NCBI GenBank assembly: GCA_004352715.1
Contig: SCFE01000051.1
Location: 2,135,142 to 2,177,339 of the forward strand
DNA from: Hofstenia miamia
Lineage: Eukaryota; Xenacoelomorpha; Acoela
Reading direction: 5' to 3'
Length of the DNA: 42,198 nt
The notes beneath the pieces were generated by a model. That model ran no database searches. It worked only from the letters and a program-made list of their open reading frames with translations, and was not told the DNA's origin. Shown one piece after another: positions 1 to 11,159 of this stretch; the stretch's first letter is position 1; each line of letters begins with the position of its first letter. The translations under genes and the position numbers were made by a program.

Positions 1-300
1 AGTGCTTGTGCAATGTTCGGAAGTTCGACCAAGCATCCTAATCAGTCAGCTTTCGACAAGGGAAAAGATGGATTATGTTATTCCTTGCTGTAAATTGTTG
101 TATATATTGTAGATACATGTTTTATTTGTTGGTTTGTATAACCATAGAGTCAATGTTTCTGGCAGTGCTTGTGCAATGTTCGGAAATTCAACCAAGCATC
201 CTAATCAGTCAGCTTTCGACAAGGGAAAAGATGGATTATGTTATTCCTTGCTGTAAATTGTTGTATATATTGTAGATACATGTTTTGTTTGTTGGTTTGA
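1..300. repeat. 163-bp tandem repeat, two copies
   Basis: The sequence beginning AGTGCTTGTGCAATGTTCGG at position 1 begins again at 164, and the two copies differ at only a few sites. Each unit ends in a 37-nt tag (84-120 and 247-283) that also occurs, slightly changed, at 5451-5487. The end of the first unit (about 133-163) matches about 1955-1985 downstream of the gap, so the unit belongs to a larger repeated sequence. In one frame it shares the run SGSACA...GSSTKHPNQS with the coding remnant at 1867-2220. Confidence 0.8.
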
Positions 301-316
301 GGTTTTTAGTAATGTG

Positions 317-675
317 TAGGGCGACCATAAAGTTATAAAGTTAAAATAAGTTAAATAAAGTAAAAAATGTTGTTTTAAGTTGCCCCAGTGTCCTCAGCTG
401 CAGTCGAGCGTAGTTTCTCAATGTTGCGAAAATTCTTAACGAAAGATCGAAATTTTCTGCCCAAGAATGTCGAGAAATATTTTATGCTTTATTTTAACAA
501 GAACATGTGAGTTTCCTGCGTTCAATCATACTTGTACTTGTTCTACAGTTCTATTTTACATGGGTTGTTGTTTTTTCAAATTTCTCCATTAGAAAAATAA
601 GGTTATATAAAGTTAAAAAGATACAATTTTTAGGTTAAAATCTCTGGGAATAAGGTTAAAATTATGGTCGCCTTA
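317..675. mobile_element. hAT-type MITE
   Basis: This is a 359-bp element with no coding capacity. The left end reads TAGGGCGACCATAA and the right end reads TTATGGTCGCCTTA, giving 14-bp terminal inverted repeats with one mismatch. The element is flanked by an exact 8-bp direct repeat GTAATGTG (309-316 and 676-683). An 8-bp target duplication and a TAGGG-type terminus are the usual marks of hAT elements. It interrupts one copy of the repeated sequence whose intact form occurs after the gap. Confidence 0.82.
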
Positions 676-683
676 GTAATGTG

Positions 684-853
684 ATAGAAAGGACTGCTTA
701 GACATTGTAAATAGCTAGGTAAATATTAGAATTCAAGAAATTTCCAAACTATTTGCCAGAAGGACACAGCTTTGGAAAAAATCTTGATAGAATATCACAC
801 TTTGCAGCACATTATTCACAATTACCCTGTAGACTTCATTTGTCTAACCATGG
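684..853. repeat. Left copy of a sequence duplicated across the gap
   Basis: This sequence, from the AAGGACTGCTT motif up to the gap edge at ACCATGG, is nearly the same as 1757-1966. The later copy has about 40 extra bases (near 1818-1857) that this copy lacks. Either a real tandem duplication or two alleles placed on both sides of a scaffold gap would explain it. Confidence 0.75.
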
Positions 854-1748
854 NNNNNNNNNNNNNNNNNNNNNNNNNNNNNNNNNNNNNNNNNNNNNNN
901 NNNNNNNNNNNNNNNNNNNNNNNNNNNNNNNNNNNNNNNNNNNNNNNNNNNNNNNNNNNNNNNNNNNNNNNNNNNNNNNNNNNNNNNNNNNNNNNNNNNN
1001 NNNNNNNNNNNNNNNNNNNNNNNNNNNNNNNNNNNNNNNNNNNNNNNNNNNNNNNNNNNNNNNNNNNNNNNNNNNNNNNNNNNNNNNNNNNNNNNNNNNN
1101 NNNNNNNNNNNNNNNNNNNNNNNNNNNNNNNNNNNNNNNNNNNNNNNNNNNNNNNNNNNNNNNNNNNNNNNNNNNNNNNNNNNNNNNNNNNNNNNNNNNN
1201 NNNNNNNNNNNNNNNNNNNNNNNNNNNNNNNNNNNNNNNNNNNNNNNNNNNNNNNNNNNNNNNNNNNNNNNNNNNNNNNNNNNNNNNNNNNNNNNNNNNN
1301 NNNNNNNNNNNNNNNNNNNNNNNNNNNNNNNNNNNNNNNNNNNNNNNNNNNNNNNNNNNNNNNNNNNNNNNNNNNNNNNNNNNNNNNNNNNNNNNNNNNN
1401 NNNNNNNNNNNNNNNNNNNNNNNNNNNNNNNNNNNNNNNNNNNNNNNNNNNNNNNNNNNNNNNNNNNNNNNNNNNNNNNNNNNNNNNNNNNNNNNNNNNN
1501 NNNNNNNNNNNNNNNNNNNNNNNNNNNNNNNNNNNNNNNNNNNNNNNNNNNNNNNNNNNNNNNNNNNNNNNNNNNNNNNNNNNNNNNNNNNNNNNNNNNN
1601 NNNNNNNNNNNNNNNNNNNNNNNNNNNNNNNNNNNNNNNNNNNNNNNNNNNNNNNNNNNNNNNNNNNNNNNNNNNNNNNNNNNNNNNNNNNNNNNNNNNN
1701 NNNNNNNNNNNNNNNNNNNNNNNNNNNNNNNNNNNNNNNNNNNNNNNN
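854..1748. other. Assembly gap (895 N)
   Basis: This is a run of N. Open frames that run through it are meaningless. Confidence 0.99.
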
Positions 1749-1756
1749 AGTACTTT

Positions 1757-1966
1757 GATAAAAAGGACTGCTTGCAAATTGTAAATAGCTTTGTAAATAT
1801 TAGAACCCAAGAAATTTCCTTGCACATTCCAGCTTACAGCCGCATTTTCAGCAACTCACAAACTATTTGCCAGAAGGACACAGCTTTGGAAAAAATCTTG
1901 ATAGAATATCACACTTTGCAGCACATTATTCACAATTACCTTGTAGACTTCATTTGTCAAACCATG
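1757..1966. repeat. Right copy of the gap-flanking duplication
   Basis: This is the partner of 684-853. It continues into a sequence matching the 163-bp unit at the window start (GAGTCAATGTTTCCGGAAGT near 1968), so it links the two repeated blocks into one family. Confidence 0.75.
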
Positions 1967-2718
1967 GAGTCAATGTTTCCGGAAGTGCTTGTGCACTGTT
2001 GGGAAGTTCAACCAAGCATCCTAATCAGAGTTGTTATTCATACACATTTGGCGACATAACTATATGCCAAAATCCATTACGAAATCAAGACATACACTCC
2101 TCAGACACTATTGCAAAATACCAAAAGAATCAAATCAATGGGGATGTCTCACATCATTTTCTTAACACCAAATACCAATGCAGACAACATAGGAAGTATC
2201 AAACTGATGAATTGGTCTGACGCCTCCATAATCTCACACTCGGTCCTGGAACAAGCAAATAACTATTGGAACATTCATTTGGTGTCATTTGTTAAGGAAT
2301 TTAATTTTGACAGAAATTGAGTACCTCGATCGAGAATTGTGGTCAGTTAAGCTAGAACTAAAAAACTTAGTTGATGAGATGTTGCATGAACAGCTTGGAA
2401 TGAATTCAGACAAATTGTTTGGACACATTTACACACTTTTCGAGGAATTTGAAGAGGCAAGTCGGTTAGGTCTTTCAGCATGAAGCTATGCAGCTGATCT
2501 TTTATGTTAAGCAATTATTCCAGTTGTTCCTGACCGTTTTGTGCCACACACACAATGCAGATGTGATTAATACAGGACTAAAACATGCGTACTACCAAAA
2601 TCCGCATCACATAAAACTTGTCAAAGTGAATACACAGTTGGGTCATTTAGTCATGCAGATTCCATTTTAGTGGAGCATTTTATCACATGACTAGAAAACA
2701 GACGAGACCCTCGTACAT
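1867..2718 (+). pseudogene. Decayed coding block of unknown identity, 5' part
   Basis: Several overlapping frames show protein-like composition (Gly, Pro, Cys and His use, few stops) but none is whole. One frame is open from 1867 to 2220. It contains CRLHLSNHGVNVSGSACALL and later DVSHHFLNTKYQC. A second frame (about 2289-2483) carries ELWSVKLELKNLVDEMLHEQ and an acidic FEEFEEASRLG. A third (to about 2690) follows with a stop. The frame switches suggest an old gene or exon cluster with frameshifts. I do not recognise the family. The block is cut at 2718 by the mariner element. It could be a decayed viral-like or transposon gene. Confidence 0.4.
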
Positions 2719-2719
2719 A

Positions 2720-3673
2720 TAGGCTTGTATCATAAGTAATTGCGCATACATTTGTTGCCATAGATATAAATGTACTAATGCTACACCCATGAATTGCGCA
2801 TACATTTGTTGCCATAGTTATATGAAACCGTTCAGATAACAAAATGTTAATAAAAAATATGTACAAATACTACATTTTAAACTACGTTATATTCATCGAC
2901 TTTCAATGAATTTTGACAATCTTCAATTGCGAACGATTTTGTATTACCGATGGAAATGTGGCTTAAATGCAACCGAAATTCACAAAGAGATGAAAGTGCT
3001 ATGGAGGATGAACAATTAAGTTTAAGGACATGTCAGTCCTGGGTGCAAAAGTTTGAAGTAGGTGATTTTGATTTGTCCGATGCCAGCAAACCCGGTAGAC
3101 CGTCAAATGACTGCCTGGATCAGCAGATTTCTGATTTATTGGTTGAAAATAAGCATGCAACTTGTAGAGAGATGGCAACCATACTCAATGTTGGCTCTAT
3201 GACTGTTTGTAGACATGCTCTCAGAGTGAAACGAAGACGACATGAGGCTCATGGCTTCAACAATGTTCATTTTTTACAAGATAATGAGAGGCCACATACT
3301 GCTCGTGTCACTCAAAACAAACTTCATGAATTGGGATTTAATGTAATACCACATCCTCCCTATTCTCCTGACCTATCGCCAAGCGATTACCATCTATTCA
3401 GTCCCCTCAAATGTCATTTACGGAATAAAACTTTCGAAAATTCTGATTCATTGAACCAAGAAATACTCGCGTGGTTTGAAAGTAAACAGACTGCCTTCTT
3501 TAATAAGGCATTTGAAGATCTTCCTGACCGATGGTGTAGATGCATCAACAGCCAAGGAAGATATTTCGATCGTCTAACTGATAATGATGACGTTTAAATA
3601 TATATGTTGCATATGTTATATTGTTTTTTTGTTATAATTACAAATCATGCGCAATTACTTAGATACAAGCCTA
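2720..3673 (+). mobile_element. Internally deleted mariner element
   Basis: This is a 954-bp element with ends TAGGCTTGTATC and GATACAAGCCTA. The inverted similarity continues for about 30 bp (through AAGTAATTGCGCAT with one indel), and TA lies on both sides (2718-2719 and 3674-3675). Full mariners are about 1.3 kb, so roughly 0.3 kb is missing. The missing part lies between the DNA-binding N-terminus and the second catalytic Asp of the transposase. Confidence 0.92.
2906..3597 (+). pseudogene. Mariner transposase (DD34D), deleted and frameshifted
   Basis: The natural start is the ATG at 2906 (MNFDNLQLRTILYYRWKCGL...NATEIHKEM), but the frame shifts near 3000. From 2950 another frame stays open to 3597 (215 codons). 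It shows the second helix-turn-helix part (RTCQSWVQKFEVGDFDLSD), a GRPSN linker, and SMTVCRHAL. It then jumps straight to HFLQDNERPHTA, with the second catalytic Asp, and YSPDLSPSDYHLF, with the third. Exactly 34 residues separate those two Asp residues, the mariner DD34D spacing. The first Asp region is deleted, so the protein would be inactive as a transposase. Confidence 0.9.
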
Positions 3674-5365
3674 TATTACAATATATCTCTCAGAAATGAA
3701 TTTGAGAAGCTATTCCCTGAATTAATTGGAGATGTATTTGATGATCAACCACAGTTAAACAAAGTGGGACGTGAGATTGACATGACACTTGATGTTTTAG
3801 TCCATACAAATGCATTTGCAATGCAATCCCTGACTGCAACTATAGCTAGAACAATTTGTTCAGTTGACAATGGTGAAAAACATACTTGGTGCAAAAGATT
3901 CAGGGGTGGAAGTTACATGATTTGCTAAGGAAACGCCACCTCAGGTGATGTTTGATTACGTACTCGCATCTGATTGACGAACCAGAGTGGATAAAGTTGT
4001 TCAACAAAAAATGCCCTCTCTAAATAAATTGTTTTTAAACCTATGATTGAATTAGGAACTGGGGTGTTGCAAGGTTCCATAATTTATCAACGTTGGAGAA
4101 ATTTAAATGACACATATTTAGATCAAGCGCTAGAATTTGTTAAACCAATTGCATACTATTTGGTAGCCATTTTTGAATCAAATCCAGGATTGCGCGGGGG
4201 AATAACTTGGGTGTCTCCCAAAGTTCCAGAAGGGTTTGGATTTGTTTCACTTGCTTTGATATCAACTTTGGACGCTGCAGTAACTGTAGGAAAAGAACTT
4301 CCTTCTTTCATTAGTCAAATGGCCATAACAGTTGCGAATCCCGATACTATCTGGAATTGCACCCCAGAAGAGACTAAAACAATTTTCTCTATCGCAGTGA
4401 AGACTCGCCTCCAACATTGATGAAGGTCAGTACAGTTAGAAATAGCAAAAACCAAATATCAGACGTGTGAAGGTCAAATTAAGCCAATGTCAGTATTCCA
4501 TACGTACCCTTTTGAGTTTTTGTTCAGTTATCCTGAAGGTGAAATTAGAATGCACAAACTAGAAAAGCAATTATTATTGATCTTATCTCGGGAACCCGAT
4601 GACAACAGAATGAGGGAGAAAAAACTGGCCAGAAAATATAAAGAAAAAGCATGGAAAGAAAGTGTGTTACATACCACATCCGATGGACAAATTACAATCA
4701 TATCAATTTGGTGTTATAAATCTTAGATATTTATCCGTGTTTTCTTTACTAGAGGCAATAAAATGGTAAAACAAGCATTTTTTACAAACTGAAGGGAAGA
4801 AGCATGCCAAACAGTGTCCAAATAATGCGCATGCACTTGTGTATGAGTTAGTTTATATGGCAGAATTGGTTCATATGAAGCTTTCTCTAAAAATCTAATT
4901 AACCAGTTCAGGAATTCTTCAGGATTAATAGCGGAAAATGCCCAATCTTGACAGCAACTTGCTCTCGCCATTGACCACATACTAAAAGGGCGATTTACAG
5001 GAATTTACATTATTAAACACACCATTAAATCTTAAATGAAAGAATCATACTCCGTTCTAAAATCGAAACGTCGTGAACACAGGAAAAAGGAATGTGAATT
5101 TCAAATGAATGATCTCACATCATACACATTAGCGGAAGCAATGAATATGCCCACACAAGCAGTTAAAGGGAACGTTATTACTAGTCAACAAGAGAAAGGG
5201 GTGTACATTCAAAACAAACATGATGATCTGGCCCGAAAGTCTTACCAATCCTACACTAGGGATAATCTAAATAATGTCATCTTAGACTTAGTTTTGGATT
5301 TTACCCAGTGGAGTCCTGATAAAAACGACGCAGAGTTACTTTGGTTAAATCTTCTTGTATTGTAG
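3674..5365 (+). pseudogene. Decayed coding block of unknown identity, 3' part
   Basis: This continues the block cut by the mariner. One frame passes straight across the empty insertion site, with one stop shortly upstream. The pieces are: 3680-3928 (EFEKLFPELIGDVFDDQPQL, then LVHTNAFAMQSLTATIAR); 4043-4420, the best preserved piece (125 codons), with VKPIAYYLVAIFESNPGLRG, PKVPEGFGFVSLALISTLDA and VANPDTIWNCTPEE; 4487-4726 (FHTYPFEFLFSYPEGEIRMH, then a Lys/Arg-rich tail); and 5036-5365 (SYTLAEAMNMPTQAVKGN, LDLVLDFTQWSPDKNDAELL). Stops and frameshifts separate them. The alternative minus-strand frame at 4723-4980 is less consistent with its neighbours. I cannot assign a family. A decayed large mobile or viral-like element is possible. 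Confidence 0.45.
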
Positions 5366-6302
5366 ACATGGTATTCCGATCGGATTCAGGAATGGAAATC
5401 GTTCCATTGGAAGTTAATATGAATATATTTAGTCAAATATATTGATTGTACTTGCTGTAAAAAGTTGTATATATTGTAGATACATGTATCTTTGGGAGAA
5501 ACCAAGTTGATTTCAAATAGAAACAACAAGAGTATTGCAGAAATCTGGAATTGCATAAATGAAGATTCTATATTTTAAGACGACAAATTTTTTAGGAGGG
5601 CAATTCAATTTAGAATGGATTAATCGTGGTGATCATTCAACTTTCCCATACCCAACTCTATGCAATACGTAGTGGAAAGGTCTAAAAACATGGAATTGAA
5701 TTGAATAAAATTAAATCAATCAAATATCGAGGACGGATACGTTGAATTACGGCCCCATCAAATTCTCTTCGAAGAAGGCAATTCATTAGTTTTGAAAATA
5801 GGTTGAATGAGCCTCAACCTGAAATTAACGAAAAGGCTAACAATTACTTCATAGACAATCTTGAAAATGAATGTGAACCGACTAGTGAATTAAGTAAAAT
5901 AAATCAATCAAATATTGAAAAAACATTGATGAAATTTAAAGTGTCTCTTTAAGAAAGGCATGGTTAGAAAAAGATGAGGTTTGTCAAAACATATACAGCA
6001 ATGCGAACATTTATTGAAAGATCTAGCAGCCGAAAATGTCCGCTTGATGATGTTACCACTTTTGCAAATAGTTGTAAATTAAATCCTTACAGCTAGGGAT
6101 TTACTTTCGTATTGATTATATACATTTTACATTTAGATGTTGCAAACTTTCACATATGGGTTAAAAAGTGACAAGAAAGTAAGTTTTATTTTATTGCTTA
6201 AATTATATATATATATATATATGAAAAGAAAAATGATGAAATAATGTTAATAAACAGCCGGCGAATTAAGTGTTGATTAACAGGATTTATGTTAGTACTG
6301 CG
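5366..6302 (+). other. Coding traces and AT-rich spacer
   Basis: The 37-nt tag shared with the window start lies at 5451-5487. Faint plus-strand coding traces occur at about 5570-5660 and 5790-5950 (for example NNYFIDNLENECEPTSEL), with several stops. An (AT)n microsatellite lies at about 6201-6222. I see no complete gene. Confidence 0.4.
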
Positions 6303-7664
6303 GAGATTAAATATAGAATATGGAAAGCAGTTGCCCCTCCCCCTGGCTACGCTTTTGGGTTGCATGTAAAATTAAAAATTATTAATATTTCATGAATGAT
6401 TAATATTTAACAAATTATTTATAGCAAAATGTTAAACATTTTATGGTATTTATAATTAAATGAAAATTGCTATGTAGAATAAGAATTTGAATTTATATTG
6501 TGGAAGATTTTATTATCTATGTATACTTAATAACAACTGCTTAGAAGTCAGAGGTAGACATCCTCAAAGAAGAAATAAAGAATTTAAAAAAAGATGTAAA
6601 GAAGGAAGAATATATTGACAGTTTAGCAGAAATGCTGAAAGCTTTATCTGTAAAATTAAAATGTATATATCGTTTATTTTATAATAACAAGCATTGTTTA
6701 AGATATACATCTAGTAAGAGTGAAGGTTTGGATTTGATTATAAAAAACTTAAATTGAGAATTGTAAGTGGACTTGAATTTTTGGTACATACATTTATCTG
6801 GTAATATTATTTGCACTCCAAGACAGAAGAATTACTTTAATTTATCCAAAATCGGTACAAAATAATTTTTGAACATCAAATTTATAAATGAGCTGTTTTC
6901 TAAAATATGTGTTCATTAAGAAAAGTTGCAATACTTAAAAAACTGAAGGTTTTTCGAATATAATTAAAAATTTGAGCATTTTTAACATATATTATTCATT
7001 AGTCGTGGTCGTTGACAAGAAGAGGCTAGAAGCAAACTTGGCTTTGTCAAATAAAAATGTAAGGCAGTGCGAAATTTGAAAAATTGAGTGCTTCATAAAA
7101 AAGACTGTATAAATGTGACATAATTCTTACATTGTAATAGTTTTAATTAAATTGCTAAATTAAATTCCTCATAAATTTGTGATTACATGCAAATTACAAA
7201 TAAGCAAAGTCATACGTCATCATCTTTTATAATATGCATCAAAAGCAAAAATTTTATTGTGGGTGTACTTTTACAACACATTGCATATTATGGTTTGATA
7301 ATTACTTTGACCATTCTCCCTATATGCCCACATATAAAACGAATGAAAGTATTGATAGCATTAAATTAAATCACGACATCACTTCTCCATTGAAATATTG
7401 TGGGTGGGGAAGCTCTCTACAAGAAACATAAAATGGCAGCTTTGTTACAAGATATTGAGCAGCTGAAATGTCATATTGGAGATGCACAGGTCAAACCTAT
7501 AAATTTTGAATCTCAGAGTATTCAATTAATAAGTCCATTTATGGGAAAATGCCCTAGGTCGAGCCTTGGAAGATGTCACTATCATTTGTTGTGTGGAGAC
7601 ATAGTGAATCGAAAAGAAAGTGAAAAATGTTGTAAGGCTCTTGAAAATTTCATAACCTTAGTTT
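6303..7664 (+). pseudogene. Small coding region, version 1 (with 552-bp extra segment)
   Basis: This copy has an open frame at about 6545-6757 reading SEVDILKEEIKNLKKDVKKE then EYIDSLAEMLKALSVKLKC. It is a Lys/Glu-rich heptad pattern likely to form a coiled coil and ends at TGA. A second open stretch (about 7400-7664) reads LLQDIEQLKCHIGDAQVKPI, SPFMGKCPRSSLGRCHYHLL and CGDIVNRKESEKCC; its several Cys/His could bind a metal. Between them sit bases 6826-7377, absent from version 2. I do not recognise the protein; a coiled coil followed by Cys/His occurs in many transposases and regulators. The copy stops at the single N at 7665. Confidence 0.45.
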
Positions 7665-7665
7665 N

Positions 7666-8518
7666 GAGATTAAATATAGAATATGGAAAGAGCAGTTGCC
7701 CCTCCCCCTGGCTACGCCCTTGGGTTGCATGTAAAATTAACAATTATTAATATTTCATGAATGATTAATATTTAACAAATTATTTACAGCCAAATGTTAA
7801 ACATTTCATGGTAATTTATAATTAAATGAAAATTGCTATGTAGAATAAGAATTTGAATTTATATTGTGGAAGATTTTATTATCTTTGTATACTTAATAAC
7901 AACTGCTTAGAAGTCAGAGGTAGACATCCTCAAAGAAGAAATAAAGAGTTTAAAAAAAATGTAAAGAAGGAAGAATATATTGACACTTTAGCAGAAATGC
8001 TGAAAGCTTTATCTGTAAAATTAAAATTTATATATCGTTTATTTTACAATAACAAGCATTGTTTAAGATATACATCTAGTAAGATTGAAGGTTTGGATTT
8101 GATTATAAGAAACTTAAATTGAGAATTGTAAGTGGACTTGAATTTTTGGTACACACATTTATCTGGTAATATTATTTGCACTCCAAGACATCTCTTCTCC
8201 ATTGAAATATTGTGGGTGGGGAAGCTCTCTACAAGAAACATAAAATGGCAGCTTTTAAAAGAAGGTTATTTGTTACAAGATATTGAGCAGCTGAAATGTC
8301 ATATTGGAGATGCACAGGTCAAACCTATAAATTTTGAATCTCAGAGTATTCAATTAATAAGTCCATTTATGGGAAAATGCCCTAGGTCGAGCCTTGGAAG
8401 ATGTCACTATCATTTGTTGTGTGGAGACATAGTGAATCGAAAAGAAAGTGAAAAATGTTGTAAGGCTCTTGAAAATTTCATAACCTTAGTTTTAATGTAC
8501 AAACAAGAAAAATATTAA
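7666..8518 (+). pseudogene. Small coding region, version 2 (without extra segment)
   Basis: 7666-8190 matches 6303-6825, and 8194-8492 matches 7382-7664, with scattered substitutions. In this version one base is missing in the poly-A run near 7960, so the coiled-coil frame opens differently. The Cys/His-rich frame is continuous from 8132 to 8518 and ends with MYKQEKY before TAA. It also holds 16 bases (AAAAGAAGGTTATT region, about 8256-8271) that version 1 lacks. Divergence of this kind fits two alleles or two old copies, not a copying error. Confidence 0.5.
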
Positions 8519-9059
8519 GACCTCTTTAATTTACGATGTCAATGTAAAAGAAAACTAGGCATGGATTTCCTAAAGATTTGGTAGGTTATATAATGAGGAC
8601 TTTTGAGAATAGTGAGATATTCATTGTGTGCTGAAGAAGTACAAAAAAGTCAAAACTTTGTATATGACTGTTTCAATGAACAATCTATATCATAAGCGTA
8701 ATCATCAGAGAATTTCATACAGTTCGTCTTTTTATTTACTTGTCCAAGCTTTCCATGCAAAATGCGATGCTCAAATTGCTGCATCCTTTGTAAATATTAC
8801 GGTAGTGATCTAACAGCGGATTCCATATAGGATTTCAATATAAAAAAGTGCATTTTAAGGATATTTTTAATTTTACAGTCGCACATCTGATTTTTCGCTA
8901 CCACTATTTTTTGAACATGTTTAAAGGAACACATACAGAATTTTTTCTTATTAAATTAAAAGTAATGATGCCTTTTCTGTGTTAATCAAAGTAATTTTTT
9001 GCTTCCTATTTCGGAATGTAAAATTGTTAGACACCAACTTTATCTTTTACCCTCTTTTA
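8519..9059. other. Noncoding or decayed stretch
   Basis: There is no intact gene. The minus strand has short protein-like pieces (for example KSPHYITYQIFRKSM, about 8560-8620) that may be the far C-terminal debris of the DNA polymerase remnant next to it. This is suggestive only. Confidence 0.3.
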
Positions 9060-9400
9060 AAGAATTTTTACTTTTATTACTTTAACTTTATATGAATACA
9101 TACAGTTCCTCAAGGCAATATATTCATCTAAATAAAGACTTTCAGGCACCTCAATTTTGAAATACCCAGGTATGTTTCTAAATTTCTGATTAAATAATTC
9201 ATGATCTTCATCAAAATTACTTTAGATGCTTTCAAATCATTAATTATATCTTTAGTTTTAGCATTCAAAATGAAACTCTCTGTATCCATATAGTTCAGGG
9301 TTATATTATTTTCACATCATATGTTTCATACATTAATTATTCAGAAAGTCCTAAAACACTAAATTTTTCTCTGACTTCCAATCATTCTAAAAGGCTTCCA
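9060..9400 (-). pseudogene. B-family DNA polymerase remnant (Polinton/virus type), C-terminal part
   Basis: Read on the minus strand, the piece at about 9300-9370 shows SVLGLSE and LMYETYD. It is followed at 9275-9295 by YMDTES, a degraded form of the polymerase motif C (YxDTDS), and then FILNAKTKDIINDLKA. After a frameshift near 9215 comes DEDHELFNQKFRNIPGYFKI and LYLDEYIALRNCMYSYKV. This order (LMY helix, DTDS motif, HELF, GxFKIE, LR..MYSYK) is the end of protein-primed B-family polymerases carried by Polintons, adintoviruses and related elements. Frameshifts, stops and the Asp-to-Glu change show it is dead. The rest of such a polymerase is not recognisable nearby. Confidence 0.65.
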
Positions 9401-10037
9401 GACATGTTTTTTATACACGTATGGGTGTTTGGATACTCTTGATAGGTCAAAATAAAGTCAAAATTTTTGTTTTAAGTCAATAAAGTCAAAAAAATTATTT
9501 AAGATCAATAAAATCAAAATCATGTTGAATTTGGATATAGAGAAGAATATATTTGAGGGCATTTTTGAGCATTTTTCCGCATAAGTTGGCCTTTTTGGTT
9601 ACATTTTGTGTGCTAATTAGCAAAACACCCGATTTAGTTTGCTTTTTGCAGGGTCAAGTAAGGTATTCTGATTAGAGTTGTTTCAAGCTTTGAACGACCT
9701 TTGCAAAAGCTTATTCATAACGCCAAACAGAATACCTATTTGCCTAAAATAGCTCCCTCAAACGCTTCAAATGAACGAGCGTGCAACATTCTCAAATTCT
9801 TACATTCGAAAAGACGAAATCGCCTGGTAACAATAAAAGTCGACAAATTGTCTTTTATTTAATGCAGTGTTGTTAGATGTTGATTCTGTAAATTACATGG
9901 TACCCGAACCTGATTCAGATTCTGACTAAGGTAGAGCCAAATTTTCGATTGTGTTGAATTTTCAAAACTGATATTCATGTACAATTTGTTAACATTCTGT
10001 TTTAAATTGCTTTAGTTAAATTCGTACAACAAATATT
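9401..10037. other. AT-rich stretch without a gene
   Basis: A short repeat of TCAATAAAGTCAAAA type lies at about 9445-9525. A 10-bp inverted pair (GGTATTCTG / CAGAATACC) lies near 9662 and 9732. Nothing else is supported. Confidence 0.4.
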
Positions 10038-10346
10038 TCAACATTTCTGTATCTCATTTTTTGTAGGTATGTCGCTCTTTTTGTCGATGACCAAAACCAT
10101 TTGATATGGTTGCTCCCGACTACGTTTTGTGTTTGTCAGCAACTGATTTCTTCTAGGTACCACAGGGACTAGTACATTTTCGGTATGTACAGTATCCCAA
10201 ATTTCCGGTACTAGTTCAATGCCAAATATAGTTATATCTCGACAAAGTATAGCTGTAACAATGGAATTTAAATTAACGGTTCTTGCACGAAGATTTAAAT
10301 TACTACTTAAAATTAAAAAAATATCCAGTGAACTACATTCTTTTAA
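10038..10346 (-). pseudogene. Minus-strand open frame of about 100 codons, unknown
   Basis: There are 102 open codons on the minus strand without a clear ATG start, ending at TGA (10038-10040). The composition is protein-like: SSNLNLRARTVNLNSIVTAI, FGIELVPEIWDTVHTENVLV, then RSREQPYQMVLVIDKK. The plus strand of the same stretch has many stops. It lies in the same orientation as the polymerase remnant and could be another gene of the same decayed element. No family is recognised. Confidence 0.35.
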
Positions 10347-11159
10347 TCAATTATACAATTTTGCCAACATATGTAAAAAATTACTTTAGAGAGCAGATCG
10401 CAGATGTGTACGGGGTCTTGGGAAATTCTCTGCAACATCCACAACAATGAGAAACATTGGTATTTTTAGATTATATGTGTTGCGGAATAAGGGAAAACCC
10501 ATTAATTGGTTGCACCTCATTTCCCTGGTGTCAGCGCCAGGCCCTTAAAATCGATGAAATGTTTATGAATATTTTGTGAAGAATTTATGGAATTATGTTT
10601 TGGCTCTGCCAATATCGGTCATAATAGTGTTTGAAAAAATTTCATCAGTTCTTCCCAAATTAAAGAAAAATTCAAAATAATGAAAATCAATAAAACGTAG
10701 TTATATTTTGAAGACTGTAATAAGATGCATCTATTACTGATAAATTACTATGTCAAATTTGGTAAATTGATTTGTGGGGTGAAATTGAAAAATTACATCG
10801 AAAAGAGGAGACAACTCATAGAATACAGTCTTTATATTCTAAATTTAGAAGTTTGCAAAGTTACTGGATGAACGCCCTTTTTAAAGCAATGAAAAAGGAA
10901 ACTTAAAACGATTCACGGATACGCCTGGAATGGTGTTGTATAAAAATTGACGCTCGCGATACAAGTGAACTACTTGAACGTAAACATCTATTTTGAAAAA
11001 TGCTTTTTGAAATTTAAATTCATGATCAAATTGCTGAACAAAGACATTTCGATTTCGACATATACAATAGGAACTCTACGAGGGGCAGACCAATAAACTT
11101 ATTCAACAAAAAACTAAAACCTTATCAACAATAAATCACAATTATTCAAAATAAGCATT
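10347..11159 (-). other. Weak coding traces
   Basis: Minus-strand fragments such as ELSPLFDVIFQFHPTNQF and GRTDEIFSNTIMTDIGRAKT (about 10590-10830) look coding but are broken by stops. I find nothing complete. Confidence 0.25.

Noticed and set aside
753-1827. Long open frames on both strands through 854-1748
   Set aside because: Almost all codons are N; only short flanking pieces are real sequence.
4723-4980. Minus-strand frame of 85 codons
   Set aside because: It reads well alone, but the plus-strand pieces before and after it form a more consistent series.
6924-6945. GTTGCAATACTT similar to the Tc1 end motif
   Set aside because: Only about 12 bases match, with no second copy, no TA-flanked end and no transposase nearby.
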